From Trebonia sp963785645 (GTDB lineage Bacteria > Actinomycetota > Actinomycetes > Streptosporangiales > Streptosporangiaceae): a stretch of 64,000 nucleotides of DNA. Location: the NCBI GenBank assembly GCA_963785645.1, contig CAWAWG010000021.1:62001-126000 (forward strand), written 5' to 3'. Positions 20,696-30,514 of this stretch are shown in pieces. The position numbers and the translations under genes are program-made. The notes under the pieces are model-generated. The model was not told the origin of the DNA, did no database searches, and saw nothing but the letters and a program-made list of their open reading frames with translations. The stretch's first letter is position 1. Every line of letters starts with the position of its first letter.

Positions 20696-21667
20696 GTGAA
20701 CGCCGACGAAGCCTATGCCCAGTGCGAGCAGATTACCTGGGAGCAGGCCAGGAACTTCGCCTACGGCATCAGGCTGCTGCCGCCAGACAAGCGCCGTGCC
20801 CTCGCCGCCGTCTACGCGTACGCGAGAAGGATCGACGACATTGGTGACGGCGACCTTCCGGCGGCGGATAAGACAGCGCAGCTCGAAGCCGCCAGGAAGC
20901 AGGTCCACGCCCTGGCGGAAAGGGTCAAGCGCGACCCCAAGGGCAGTGCGGCCGACAACGACGACACGAGCCTCGACGACACCGACCCGGTTCTCATCGC
21001 CCTCACGGACACCGGCAGGCGCTTCGGTGCTCCGCTGGAGGCGTTCGAGGAGCTGATCGAGGGGTGTCTCGCCGATGTCAACCAGGCCACCTACAAGACA
21101 TTCGACGACCTGCTCTGGTACTGCCGCTGCGTCGCGGGCAGCATCGGGCGGCTGAGCCTTGGCGTCTACGGCTCCGCGCACCCGGAACGGCAGAGCAAGC
21201 TGGCCGATGACCTCGGCGTCGCCCTGCAGCTCACGAACATCCTGCGCGATGTCCGCGAGGACTTCCTCAACAACCGCATTTACCTGCCCAAGGAAGATCT
21301 GGACAAGTTCGGCATCGAGTTCGCGCCGTTCGGTTCACCCGAGCCCTTCCCGAGCGAGGCCATGCAGGCCAGGTTCGCCAACCTGGTCGAGTTCGAGGCT
21401 AACCGCGCTCGCGAATGGTACGGCAGCGGACTGCGGCTGCTCGCCACGATCGACCGCCGCAGCGCCGCGTGCACCGGCGCCATGGCAGGCATCTACCGCC
21501 GCCTGCTTGAGCGCATCGCGCGCAACCCGCACGCCGTTCTCGAGGGCCGCATGTCGCTGCCCGGCAGTGAGAAAGCCCTGGTCGCGGCCCAGGCACTGGC
21601 CGGCTTCGACCGGTGGAAGTACCGCAAGGGGACCCAGGACAGACAAGACAGGGGAGTGAGCGAGTGA
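20696..21667 (+). CDS. hpnD: Presqualene diphosphate synthase HpnD
   Basis: Condenses two farnesyl diphosphates to presqualene diphosphate. The protein has 323 residues. The first Asp motif is YARRIDDIGDGD near residue 43 and the second NILRDVREDFLNNRIYLP near residue 180, with WYCRCVAGSIGRL between. GTG 20696 is chosen because AGGGAGG (20684-20690) sits 5 bases upstream. A GTG at 20690 in the same frame overlaps that site. Its stop overlaps the hpnE GTG by 4 bases, which implies coupled translation. The frame is intact. Confidence 0.93.
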   Translation: MNADEAYAQCEQITWEQARNFAYGIRLLPPDKRRALAAVYAYARRIDDIGDGDLPAADKTAQLEAARKQVHALAERVKRDPKGSAADNDDTSLDDTDPVLIALTDTGRRFGAPLEAFEELIEGCLADVNQATYKTFDDLLWYCRCVAGSIGRLSLGVYGSAHPERQSKLADDLGVALQLTNILRDVREDFLNNRIYLPKEDLDKFGIEFAPFGSPEPFPSEAMQARFANLVEFEANRAREWYGSGLRLLATIDRRSAACTGAMAGIYRRLLERIARNPHAVLEGRMSLPGSEKALVAAQALAGFDRWKYRKGTQDRQDRGVSE

Positions 21668-23075
21668 AGGTCGTCGTGATCGGCGGAGGCCTGGCTGGCA
21701 TCACGGCCGCGCTCGCGCTCGCGCAGGCGAAGCACGAGGTCACGCTCCTTGAGGCCAAGCCGAAGCTCGGCGGGGCCACGATGTCCTTTAACCGCGACGG
21801 CCTGGTCGTCGACACCGGCCAGCACATATTCCTGCGCTGCTGCACCGCCTACCGCGGCCTGCTCGACCGCCTCGGCATGACGGCTCACGCCCCGCTCCAG
21901 CCCCGCTTCGACGTGACGGTGCTGTCGCCGGGGAAGAAGGCGGTCATGAAGAGGCGCCGCATCCCCGCGCCGCTCCACATGCTGCCGGCTCTCCTCGGCT
22001 ATCCCTTCTTGAATACTCCAGAACGACTTCGGCTTGCTCTGGCTGCCCTCGCATTCAAACGCCTCGACGAGGCGGACCCGAAGACGGACGAGATCCGGCT
22101 CGGCGACTGGCTCGAAGCCCACGGCCAGGACGAGCGCACCCGGCGCGTGCTATGGGACCTGTTCTCCGTCTCTTCGCTGAACGTCCCCGGCGACGACGCC
22201 AGCCTCGCCCTCGCCGCCGTCGTGGTGAAGACGGGGCTGCTCGGTGACGCGGATGCGGCCGACATCGGCGTCCCCACGCTCCCGCTCGGCGAGCTGCACG
22301 GCGACCGCGGCCGCCCGCCTGCTCGGCAAGCTCGGCGCCACGGTCCGTGTCCAGACCAAGGTCGTCGCGATCGACCCGAAGGGCGAGGGCGAGTTCCTGA
22401 TCCGCCTGGGCCGAGACGGCGCGGACCGGTCGCCGACGACGGGAGATGTGATCCTCGCCGACGCGGTCGTCCTTGCGGTGCCGCACGAGCAGGCCGCGAA
22501 GCTGATTCCGGCCGGCGCGCTCCCGGCGGAGACCGTCGACGGCTGGGCCGGCCTCGGCGCCGCCCCGATCGTGAACGTGCACGTCATCTACGACCGCAAG
22601 GTGATGGATGTGCCGTTCGCGGCCGGCGTTGACTCCCCGGTGCAGTGGGTGTTCGACCGGACGCGCATCTCCGGCATGCACGCACGCGGTGACGACGGCC
22701 AGTACCTGGCGATCTCGCTGTCGGCCGCCGACGAGTACGCGAATGTGCCGGTCGCGGAGCTGCGCGAGAAGTTCGTCCCCGCGCTGGCGGAGCTGTTCCC
22801 CGCGGCCAGGGACGCGACGGTGACCGAGTTCTTCGTCACCCGGGAGAAGCGGGCGACGTTCCGCCAGGTGCCGGGCACCGCGAAGCTCCGCCCGCAAGGC
22901 CGCGACCGGGCTGCCCGGCCTGGTGCTCGCGGGCTCGTGGACCGACACCGGCTGGCCCGACACGATGGAGGGCGCGGTCCGCAGCGGCCTGAACGCCGTC
23001 ATCGCGCTCGCGGAAACCATGCGCCGTGCTCCCAGCCGGGACGAGCGCCCACCAAGCTGCGGAGATGACTGTTAA
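21664..23075 (+). CDS. hpnE: Hydroxysqualene dehydroxylase HpnE (two frameshifts)
   Basis: Flavin-dependent enzyme that removes the hydroxyl of hydroxysqualene to give squalene. The N-terminus MKVVVIGGGLAGITAALALA is the FAD-binding fold, followed by LLEAKPKLGGATMSF. The frame changes near 22305, where one extra base separates LPLGELHGD from AAARLLGKLGATV. It changes again near 22893, after which GLPGLVLAGSWTDTGWPDTM and NAVIALAETM, the typical C-terminal FAD site, continue to a TAA at 23073. Read across both shifts the protein is about 470 residues, the family length. The GTG start overlaps the hpnD stop. Indels are more likely than decay because all motifs survive. Confidence 0.88.
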
Positions 23076-23223
23076 CGATATCGTTGACAGTTCATCGGCA
23101 TCCGCGGGCGGTTCAGGGAGGCGAGCAGACCGGAAGATGAGGCTCCTGGGAACCTGCTGCTGAAGTGATTGAAGTAAAGAACGACTAAGTGAAGATCCAA
23201 GCGGATGAGAGGGAGGTGCGCTC

Positions 23224-24240
23224 GTGACGGTCGTGATGCCCGCTGGCGTGTCCGTGGCGCGTGACCTGGTCGGCCCGGCCACAGAGGCCGCGATCAACCG
23301 GCTGAGCCCCCGCGTTCGCCGGGTGGCCGCATACCACTACGGCCTCGCCGACGCGGAGGGGAACCCGGTGCACGAGGGGAGCGGCAAGGCGCTGCGGCCC
23401 GCGCTCGCCCTGCTCTCCGCCCGCGCCGCCGGCGTGGCACCCGAGCGCGGGGTCAGCGCCGCGGTCGCGGTGGAGCTGGTGCACAACTTCTCGCTGCTGC
23501 ACGACGACATCATGGACGGCGACACCGAGCGGCGGCACCGGCCGACCGCGTGGACCGTGTTCGGCGTCGGCGCGGCGATCCTGGCCGGCGACGCGCTGGT
23601 CGCCCTGGCCAACGACCTGCTGCTTGAGGACACCGCCCCGGGCGGCCCGTGGGCGGCGCGCTGCCTGTCCACCGCGGTGCAGCGGCTGATCGCAGGGCAG
23701 GGCGAGGACCTCGCGTTCGAGGAGCGCGGCGACGTGACCCTGCCCGAGTGCGTCGAGATGGCGGGCGACAAGACCGCCGCGCTGATGGCGTGCGCCTGCA
23801 CGATCGGCGCGGTGCACGTGGGCGCGTCGCCGGAGCTCGCGATGGGCCTGGCCGAGTTCGGCGGCCATGTCGGCCTCGCGTTCCAGCTCACCGACGACCT
23901 GCTCGGCATCTGGGGCGCGACCGAGGTGACCGGCAAGCCGGTCCTGGCCGACCTGCGCGCGCGGAAGAAGTCGCTCCCGGTGGTGGCCGCGCTGACCAGC
24001 GGCACCCCGGAGGCGGTCGAGCTGAAGGCGCTGCTCGCCCGCGAGGACGAGCTGTCCGAGGACGACCTGATCCGCGCCGCCGACCTGATCGTCGCGGCCG
24101 GCGGCAAGGCCTGGGCCGAGAAGGAGGCCGACGACCGCCTGGCCGCCGCCGCCGCGTCCCTCGACGGCATCGGCGTCCCGGCCGACGTCCGCGCCGAGTT
24201 CCTGGCCATCGCCGAGTTCATCACCGCCCGCCAGTGGTAA
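23224..24240 (+). CDS. Polyprenyl (farnesyl/geranylgeranyl) diphosphate synthase
   Basis: Makes the C15 or longer prenyl diphosphate that feeds HpnD. The protein has 338 residues. The first aspartate-rich motif is LLHDDIMDGDTERRHRPT near residue 92, the second QLTDDLLGIWG near residue 220, with GKALRPALALLSARAAG upstream for diphosphate binding. The GTG at 23224 follows GGGAGGTG. It lies inside the hopanoid operon, as in Streptomyces hop clusters, which favours a farnesyl diphosphate role, but chain length cannot be read safely from sequence. About 150 bp separate it from hpnE, so an internal promoter is possible. The frame is intact. Confidence 0.92.
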   Translation: MTVVMPAGVSVARDLVGPATEAAINRLSPRVRRVAAYHYGLADAEGNPVHEGSGKALRPALALLSARAAGVAPERGVSAAVAVELVHNFSLLHDDIMDGDTERRHRPTAWTVFGVGAAILAGDALVALANDLLLEDTAPGGPWAARCLSTAVQRLIAGQGEDLAFEERGDVTLPECVEMAGDKTAALMACACTIGAVHVGASPELAMGLAEFGGHVGLAFQLTDDLLGIWGATEVTGKPVLADLRARKKSLPVVAALTSGTPEAVELKALLAREDELSEDDLIRAADLIVAAGGKAWAEKEADDRLAAAAASLDGIGVPADVRAEFLAIAEFITARQW

Positions 24241-26270
24241 CGCGTCCGACAGCGGCCGCAGGCTGACCGACGCGCGGCACCGACGCGGACGGGAGCCGCC
24301 GGCCCGCGGCGACGCAAGGCCGGCGGCGGCGCGAGACGCCGGTCGCCCGCGACTGCGCCCGCGACGCTCGCCGCCCGGCGGCGACCTCGGCGAGGTGGCC
24401 GCGGCCACGCTGGCCGGGCCCGCGACCACCTGCTCGGCCTGCAGGACCCGCGCGGCTGGTGGATCGGCGAGCTGGAGACCAACGTGACGATGGACGCCGA
24501 GGACGTGCTGCTGCGGCACTTCCTCGGCATCCTCGACCGAGGCCGACGCCGAGGAGACCGCGGCCTGGATCCGCTCGCAGCAGCGCGAGGACGGCACCTG
24601 GGCCAACTTCTACGGCGGCCCCGGCGACCTGTCCACCACGGTCGAGGCCTACGTCGCGCTGCGGCTGGCCGGCGACCAGCCCGACGCCGAGCACATGAAG
24701 CGCGCCGCCGACTGGATCACCGGCCAGGGCGGCGTCACCGCGACCCGGGTCTTCACCAGGATCTGGCTGGCCCTGTCCGGCCTGTGGGACTGGGACGACC
24801 TGCCGGTGATCCCGCCGGAGGTCATCTACCTGCCGTCCTGGTTCCCGCTGAACATCTACGACTGGGGCTGCTGGGCCAGGCAGACGATCGTCGCGCTCGC
24901 GGTGGTCGTCCGCGCTTCAAGCCGAGCAACCCGCTGCCGTTCGCGCATCGACGAGCTGTACGCCGAGGTGCCCGGCCTGCCGCCCAAGGCGGATCAGCGG
25001 GACCCGTGGTCGCTGGCGTTCAACGCCCTGGACAAGGCGCTGCACAAGGTCGAGCCGAAGCTCCCAAGCACGGCCCGGCGGGCGGCGCTGCGCCGCTGCA
25101 CCGACTGGATCATCGCCCGCCAGGAGGCCGACGGCTGCTGGGGCGGCATCCAGCCGCCGTGGGTGTACTCGATCATGGCGCTGCACCTGATGGGCTACGG
25201 CCTGGACAACCCGATCGTCAAGAAGGCGCATCGACGGCCTTGAGGGGTTCACGATCCGCGAGAACGGCATGCGCCGCCTTGAGGCGTGCCAGTCCCCGGT
25301 CTGGGACACCGTGCTGTCCATGACCGCCCTGGAGGACGCCGGGCTCGCAGCCGGACCACCCGGCGCTCGTCAGCGCCGCGCGGTGGGTCCTGGACGAGGA
25401 GATCCGCCAGCCGGGCGACTGGCAGGTCCGCCGCCCGGACACCGCGCCGGGCGGCTGGGCGTTCGAGTTCGAGAACGACAACTACGCCGACACCGACGAC
25501 ACCGCCGAGGTCGTACTCGCGCTGCGCCGGGTGGACCTGGGGGAGCGCGCCGGCGGACAACCGCGCCGCGATCCGCCGCGGCCTGCGCTGGCTCGAGGGC
25601 ATGCAGTGCAAGGACGGCGGCTGGGGCGCGTTCGACGCCGACAACACCCGCGAGCTGATCAACAAGCTCCCGTTCTGCGACTTCGGCGCCGTCATCGACC
25701 CGCCGAGCGCCGACGTCACCGCGCACATCGTCGAGGCGTTCGCGGCCGAGGGCCTGGCCACCGAGACCGCCTGCAGGCGCGGGGTGATCTGGCTGCTCAA
25801 GAACCAGGAAGCCGGACGGATCCTGGTTCGGCCGCTGGGGCGCGAACTACCTGTACGGCACCGGCGCGGTGGTCCCCGCGCTGATCGCCGCCGGCGTCAA
25901 GCCGGGCAAGCCGCCGATCCGCCGGGCGGTCGCCTGGCTCGAATCGGTGCAGAACGACGACGGCGGCTGGGGTGAGGACCTGCGCTCCTACGACGACCCG
26001 GGTGAGTGGTCGGCCCGGGGCGCGTCCACCGCCTCGCAGACCGCGTGGGCGCTGCTCGCGCTGCTCGCGGCCGGTGAACGCGACAGCAAGGCGACGCAGC
26101 GCGGCATTCGCTGGCTGGCGCAGACCCAGCGCCCGACGGCACCTGGGACGAGCCCTACTTCACCGGGACCGGCTTCCCGCGCGACTTCTACCTGAACTAC
26201 CACCTGTACCGGCTGGCGTTTCCCGTTTCCGCGCTCGGCAGATACGTGAGGGGTATTCCTGATGACTGAG
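24241..26270 (+). CDS. shc: Squalene-hopene cyclase (about nine frameshifts)
   Basis: Cyclises squalene to hopene at the membrane. Pieces in alternating frames give the whole family order from about 24420: GWWIGELETNVTMDAED, DGTWANFYGG, SWFPLNIYDWGCWARQT, DGCWGGIQPPWVYSI, the catalytic DXDD as NYADTDDTAEVVLAL (near 25490), DGGWGAFDADNT, DGGWGEDLRSYDDPGEW, and the end LNYHLYRLAFPVSALGRYV with TGA at 26268. Frame changes lie near 24415, 24535, 24912, 24945, 25230, 25345, 25545, 25820 and 26130. The start codon cannot be determined; the listed start is simply the end of the previous gene. The DXDD motif and QW repeats are intact, so I favour sequencing indels over a dead gene. Confidence 0.85.
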
Positions 26271-27885
26271 ACCATTCCGCAGCCGCGAACCGAAGTGGCG
26301 GCGGACCAGATCGAGGAAGGCGCGCCTGAGTCTGCAAAACCGGGCCTGCTCGTCCTCGCACCGCTGCGCTTCGAGGCGAATGCCGTCCGCCGCGGCCTCA
26401 CCGAGCCGACCAGCCGCGTGCTGCACACCGGCATGGGCGCCATCCGGGCGAGAAGGTCGGCGGGAAGAGCAAGCCGGACTCGTTCGGGTGCGCATGGTGG
26501 TCATGGGCACCGCGGCGGGCCTGTCCGACGACCTCACCCGGGCGACCTGGTTGTCGCGACCGAGGTGAGCGACGGCGAGACGACCGTCCCGCTGCCCGGC
26601 GCCGACCTGCTCGCGGCGGAACTGCGCCGGGCCGGGCCTGACGCCCGGGCGGGCCGTCTCGTCACCGTTCAAAAGCTGGTGAGGTCGGCCGAACGGGAGC
26701 GGCTTGCCGCCGACGGCTACCTGGCCGCCGACATGGAGTCGGCCGCGCTGGTGGCCGCCGCCGACGGGCGCCCGGTCGCGGTCATCCGGGCGGTGTCCGA
26801 CGCCGGGTTCGGACCAGGCATGGTCGAGCGGCGGGCATCGCGGCGCTGCGGTCGCTGCGCAAGGCCGCGCCGGTCGCCGAGAAGTGGGCCGCCGCCTGCC
26901 GCGAGCGGACCGTGCTGCTCGCCGGGCCCCGGTCGTTCTGCGCGGGCGTGGAGCGGGCGATCGAGATCGTCGAGCGGGCGCTTGAGATGCGCGGCGCCCC
27001 GGTCTACGTGCGCAAGCAGATCGTGCATAACACCCGGGTGGTCTCCGACCTTGAGCAGCGCGGCGCGGTATTCGTGGACGAGCTCGACGAGGTGCCCGAC
27101 GGCGCGACGGTCGTGTTCTCCGCCCACGGTGTGTCGCCCGCGGTGCGCGACGATGGCGTCGGTGCGCGGCCTGTCGGTCATCGACGCGACGTGCCCGCTG
27201 GTGTCGAAGGTGCACGCCGAGGCGCGGCGCTTCGCCCGCGAGGGCTACACGGTCGCGCTGATCGGCCACGCCGGCCACGAGGAGGTCGAGGGCACCCTCG
27301 GCGAGGCGCCGGAGTCGACGGTGCTGGTGCAGACGGCGCAGGACGTGGCCCGGCTGTCCGTGGAAGACCCGGCCAAGATCGCCTACCTCATGCAGACCAC
27401 GCTCGCGATCGACGAGGCGGCCGACGTGGCGGGCGCGCTGCGCGACAAGTTCCCGCGGATGCGCGCGCCCGGCTCGGACGACATCTGCTACGCGACGACC
27501 AACCGGCAGGCCGCCGTCCGCGACGTCGCCGCCGAAGCCGACCTCGTGCTCGTGGCCGGGCTCGGCGAACTCGTCCAACTCGGTACGGCTCGTCGAGCGC
27601 TCCGAACGGGCGGGACACCGGCGCACCTGATCGACGGCGCGACCGATATCGACCTGTCCTGGCTGTCGGGCGTCTCCGTGGTCGGCCTCACGGCGGGCGC
27701 TTCCGCCCCGCCGGCGGTCGTCAGCGAGATCATCACGGCCCTGTCCGGCCTGGGCGCCGGTGACGGTCACGGAACGAGTGACGACAACGGAATCGGTCCA
27801 GTTCGGCCTGCCCCGCGAGGTCCGCCGCCAAACGAGGTCCACGATAGAAGATCGTGCATGTCGGGTTGCGATGCGTCCCGCCTGA
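26262..27885 (+). CDS. HpnG-type nucleoside phosphorylase fused to IspH (several frameshifts)
   Basis: First part (26262 to about 26900): hopanoid-associated phosphorylase HpnG, which releases adenine from adenosylhopane. It is seen in VLAPLRFEANAVRRGL, GDLVVATEVSDGE, YLAADMESAALVAAA and VIRAVSDAGFGP. Second part: IspH, 4-hydroxy-3-methylbut-2-enyl diphosphate reductase, with all three Fe-S cysteines: PRSFCAGVERAIEI, VIDATCPLVSKVHAEA and DDICYATTNRQAA. The two parts are joined without any stop by KAAPVAEKWAAACRERTVLLAG. A GTG at 26912 could start IspH alone but has no ribosome-binding site. Frame changes lie near 26450, 26540, 26825, 27155, 27550, 27610 and 27755. The natural end is FGLPREVRRQ and a short tail to TGA 27883. 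Confidence 0.82.
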
Positions 27886-28163
27886 AAGGAGATCTTATAG
27901 TCTTCTCCGTCGCGCCTTGGTTGCGGTTGGTTCGAAGCATCGACTCAGAAACTCTTCAGGAATCAGGGTCAGCATCTTGACTGGCGCGGGCGTCGCGTCG
28001 GGGTTTGATCGCGCTCCCCTGATACGACGTCACCGCGCCGCCAGAAATCATTACTTACAGTAGTCGCTACCTAGAATTGCGGGGCGGCTTGCGCACCGGG
28101 ACGTTTCCTCATAACGGGAGCACCTCGTCCCTCGGAACGCATGCTGAGTCTGTTGAGGAGTTG

Positions 28164-29777
28164 ATGTTCTTCACGTACCTCTGGCGCGAGCTGCGGCGGC
28201 GCGCTCGCCAGGCCATCTTCATAGCGGTGGGCCTGGCGCTAGGAATCGGTCTGGTGATCACGGTGACCGCGGCATCCGCCGGGGTCAAGAACGCCCAAGC
28301 CTCGGTCCTGCACTCCCTCTACGGCGTCGGCACCGACATCACGGTGACGAAGGCACCGACCGCCGGTGCCACGGGCAGTAACGGCTTCGGCTTCAGCTTC
28401 CGGCAGAACACCGGCACCAGCGCCCGTCCCGCGGCCGGCAGCAAGATCGACGACAACACGTTGTCCAGCGACTTCACGCTTGCCTCGATCAGCTCCAGCG
28501 ACGTGACCACGATCTCCAAGATGGACAACGCGGCGGCCGCGGCGGGCGGGCTGACCCTCACCGACCGCACGGTGAGCGGCACGGTCCCGGCCTTCAACAC
28601 CAACGGCGGCTCCGGTTCCGGTGGCCGCGGCGGATTCGGCGGCTCAAGCGGCTCAAGCGGCTCAGGCGGCTCAGGCGGTGGAGGCGGCGGATTCACCGGC
28701 GGCGGCACGTCCAGCTTTAACACGAACAGCTTCAGCGTCACCGGCGTCGACATCGGCAACGGCGCACTCGGTCCGCTGTCGACCGGCACCGTCAGCTCTG
28801 GCCGCACCTTCACCACGGCCGACGACAGCAAGGACGTCGCGCTCGTCGAGGCGACCTACGCCACCTCGGAGAAGCTCAAGGTCGGCTCCACCATCGCGAT
28901 CGGCAACTCCAAGGGCACCGCGACCAACTTCACCGTGGTCGGCATCGTGACCGAGCCGTCGGGCGACAGCCCGTCGAACGTCTACATCCCGCTCGGCGTC
29001 GCCCAGTCCCTCGGCAACCTGAAGAACGACGTCAACACGATCTACGTGTCGGCCACCAACAACAACGACATCACCACGCTGGCGAACAACATCAAGGCCG
29101 CGGTGCCAGGCTCGACCGTGACCGACGAGGACAGCCTGGCCAGCGAGGTCACCGGCTCGCTGTCCAGCGCCGCGTCGCTGGCCAACAGCCTCGGCAAGTG
29201 GCTGGCGATCGCGGTTCTCATCGCGGCGTTCCTGCTCGCCAGCCTGCTCACCATGTCGGCGGTATCCCGGCGCATCCGTGAGTTCGGCACGCTGAAGGCA
29301 CTCGGCTGGCGGTCCCGCCGGGTGGTCGGCCAGGTGCTCGGTGAGTCGATCGCCATCGGCATCGTCGGCGGCGTGGTCGGCGTCGGCCTCGGCTTCCTCG
29401 GCGCCGCGCTCGTCGACCACTACTCCGGATCGCTCAGCGCCTCCCTCGGCACCACGACCGGGACTGCCACCCCGGGCGGTGCGCAGCGGTTCGGCTTCGG
29501 CGGCACCGGTGGTGCCGGCGGTACGGGCGGTGCCGGCGGCGCGGGCGGCTTCCCCGGCGGTACGGGGGCAGGAGGCGGGACCGGGGCCCGCGGCGGCTTC
29601 GCCAACGCGGCCCACACCGCGTCCACGGTCGCGGTGCACCTGACGGCGCCGGTCACGATCACCGCGATCGTCCTCGCGGTCGCACTCGCGGTACTCGGCG
29701 GCCTGATCGCCGGCGCGTTCGGCGGCTGGCGCGCTGCGCGGCTGCGCCCCGCGGCGGCTCTGTCCAAGGTCGCCTGA
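28164..29777 (+). CDS. MacB/FtsX-type ABC transporter permease with Gly-rich insertions
   Basis: A 537-residue permease. One N-terminal span (IFIAVGLALGIGLVITV) precedes a large extracytoplasmic domain, then three C-terminal spans (LAIAVLIAAFLLASLL; IAIGIVGGVVGVGLGF; ITAIVLAVALAVLGGL). The cytoplasmic MSAVSRRIREFGTLKALGW loop is typical of MacB/LolC permeases. The extracytoplasmic part and the last periplasmic loop carry Gly/Ser runs near residues 150-180 and Gly/Thr/Ala runs near residues 430-475. ATG 28164 has GAGGAG upstream; an open extension from 28077 lacks similarity. It is followed after 27 bp by its ATPase. Substrate unknown; such pairs export peptides or lipids or act mechanically on the envelope. 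Confidence 0.9.
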   Translation: MFFTYLWRELRRRARQAIFIAVGLALGIGLVITVTAASAGVKNAQASVLHSLYGVGTDITVTKAPTAGATGSNGFGFSFRQNTGTSARPAAGSKIDDNTLSSDFTLASISSSDVTTISKMDNAAAAAGGLTLTDRTVSGTVPAFNTNGGSGSGGRGGFGGSSGSSGSGGSGGGGGGFTGGGTSSFNTNSFSVTGVDIGNGALGPLSTGTVSSGRTFTTADDSKDVALVEATYATSEKLKVGSTIAIGNSKGTATNFTVVGIVTEPSGDSPSNVYIPLGVAQSLGNLKNDVNTIYVSATNNNDITTLANNIKAAVPGSTVTDEDSLASEVTGSLSSAASLANSLGKWLAIAVLIAAFLLASLLTMSAVSRRIREFGTLKALGWRSRRVVGQVLGESIAIGIVGGVVGVGLGFLGAALVDHYSGSLSASLGTTTGTATPGGAQRFGFGGTGGAGGTGGAGGAGGFPGGTGAGGGTGARGGFANAAHTASTVAVHLTAPVTITAIVLAVALAVLGGLIAGAFGGWRAARLRPAAALSKVA

Positions 29778-29804
29778 GCAGGCCGGAAAGGAAGATCACA
29801 GTCC

Positions 29805-30506
29805 ATGTACAAGCTCACGGACATCGTCAAGGATTACCCCAAGGGCCGCGAGGTCGTGCACGCGCTGCGCGGCGTCAACCTGGAGATCGCGGACGGCGAG
29901 TGGCTGTCCATCCAGGGACCGACCGGGCACGGAAAGTCCACCCTGCTCCAGCTGCTCGGCGGCCTCGACCGGCCGACCTCGGGCTCGCTTGACCTGAACG
30001 GGCAGGACCTGGCCAGGCTCGGCGAGACCGCGATGACCAAGGTGCGGGCCAACAACATCGGGTTCATCTTCCAGACGTTCAACCTGATCCCGACGCTGTC
30101 CGCCCAGGAGAACGTCGAGACGGCACTGGTACCGCTCGGGTTGAGCAACTCCTTGCGCAAGTCGCGCGCGGCCGAGGCGCTTGCCTCGGTCGGACTCGCC
30201 GACCGGGCCAGGCACCTGCCGTCCGAACTGTCCGGCGGCCAGCAGCAGCGCGTCGCGATCGCCCGCGCACTGGTCAAGGAGCCGAAGGTGCTGCTCGCGG
30301 ACGAGCCGACGGGCAACCTGGACGAGGACACCCGCGACGAGATCATCGCCCTGCTCGAAAAGCTCTGGCAGGACAACGGCCTGACGATGGTCATGGTCAC
30401 CCACGACAGCACCATCGCCCGGCGCGCCCAGCGCCTCGGCACGATGCGCCAGGGCAAGCTAACCGTCAAGCAGACCGTGAAGCAGACGGTGAAGGAGGAG
30501 GAGTAG
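29805..30506 (+). CDS. MacB/LolD-type ABC transporter ATPase
   Basis: A 233-residue ATP-binding subunit for the permease just upstream. Walker A is GPTGHGKST near residue 38, with His in place of the usual Ser. The signature is LSGGQQQRVAIARAL near residue 141, Walker B is VLLADEPTGNLD near residue 162, and the switch His is in MVMVTHDS. The tail has a repeated VKQTVKQTVKEEE. Its GAGGAG end doubles as the probable ribosome-binding site of the next gene. Confidence 0.94.
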   Translation: MYKLTDIVKDYPKGREVVHALRGVNLEIADGEWLSIQGPTGHGKSTLLQLLGGLDRPTSGSLDLNGQDLARLGETAMTKVRANNIGFIFQTFNLIPTLSAQENVETALVPLGLSNSLRKSRAAEALASVGLADRARHLPSELSGGQQQRVAIARALVKEPKVLLADEPTGNLDEDTRDEIIALLEKLWQDNGLTMVMVTHDSTIARRAQRLGTMRQGKLTVKQTVKQTVKEEE

Positions 30507-30514
30507 GCGGCACC

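Noticed and set aside
26912..27763. Separate IspH gene starting at GTG 26912
   Set aside because: No ribosome-binding site, and the preceding codons run without a stop into the phosphorylase domain; kept only as an alternative within the fusion entry.
24241..27885. Treating shc and hpnG-ispH as true pseudogenes
   Set aside because: Catalytic motifs are complete and in order and shifts alternate back and forth by single bases, which fits sequencing indels better than decay.
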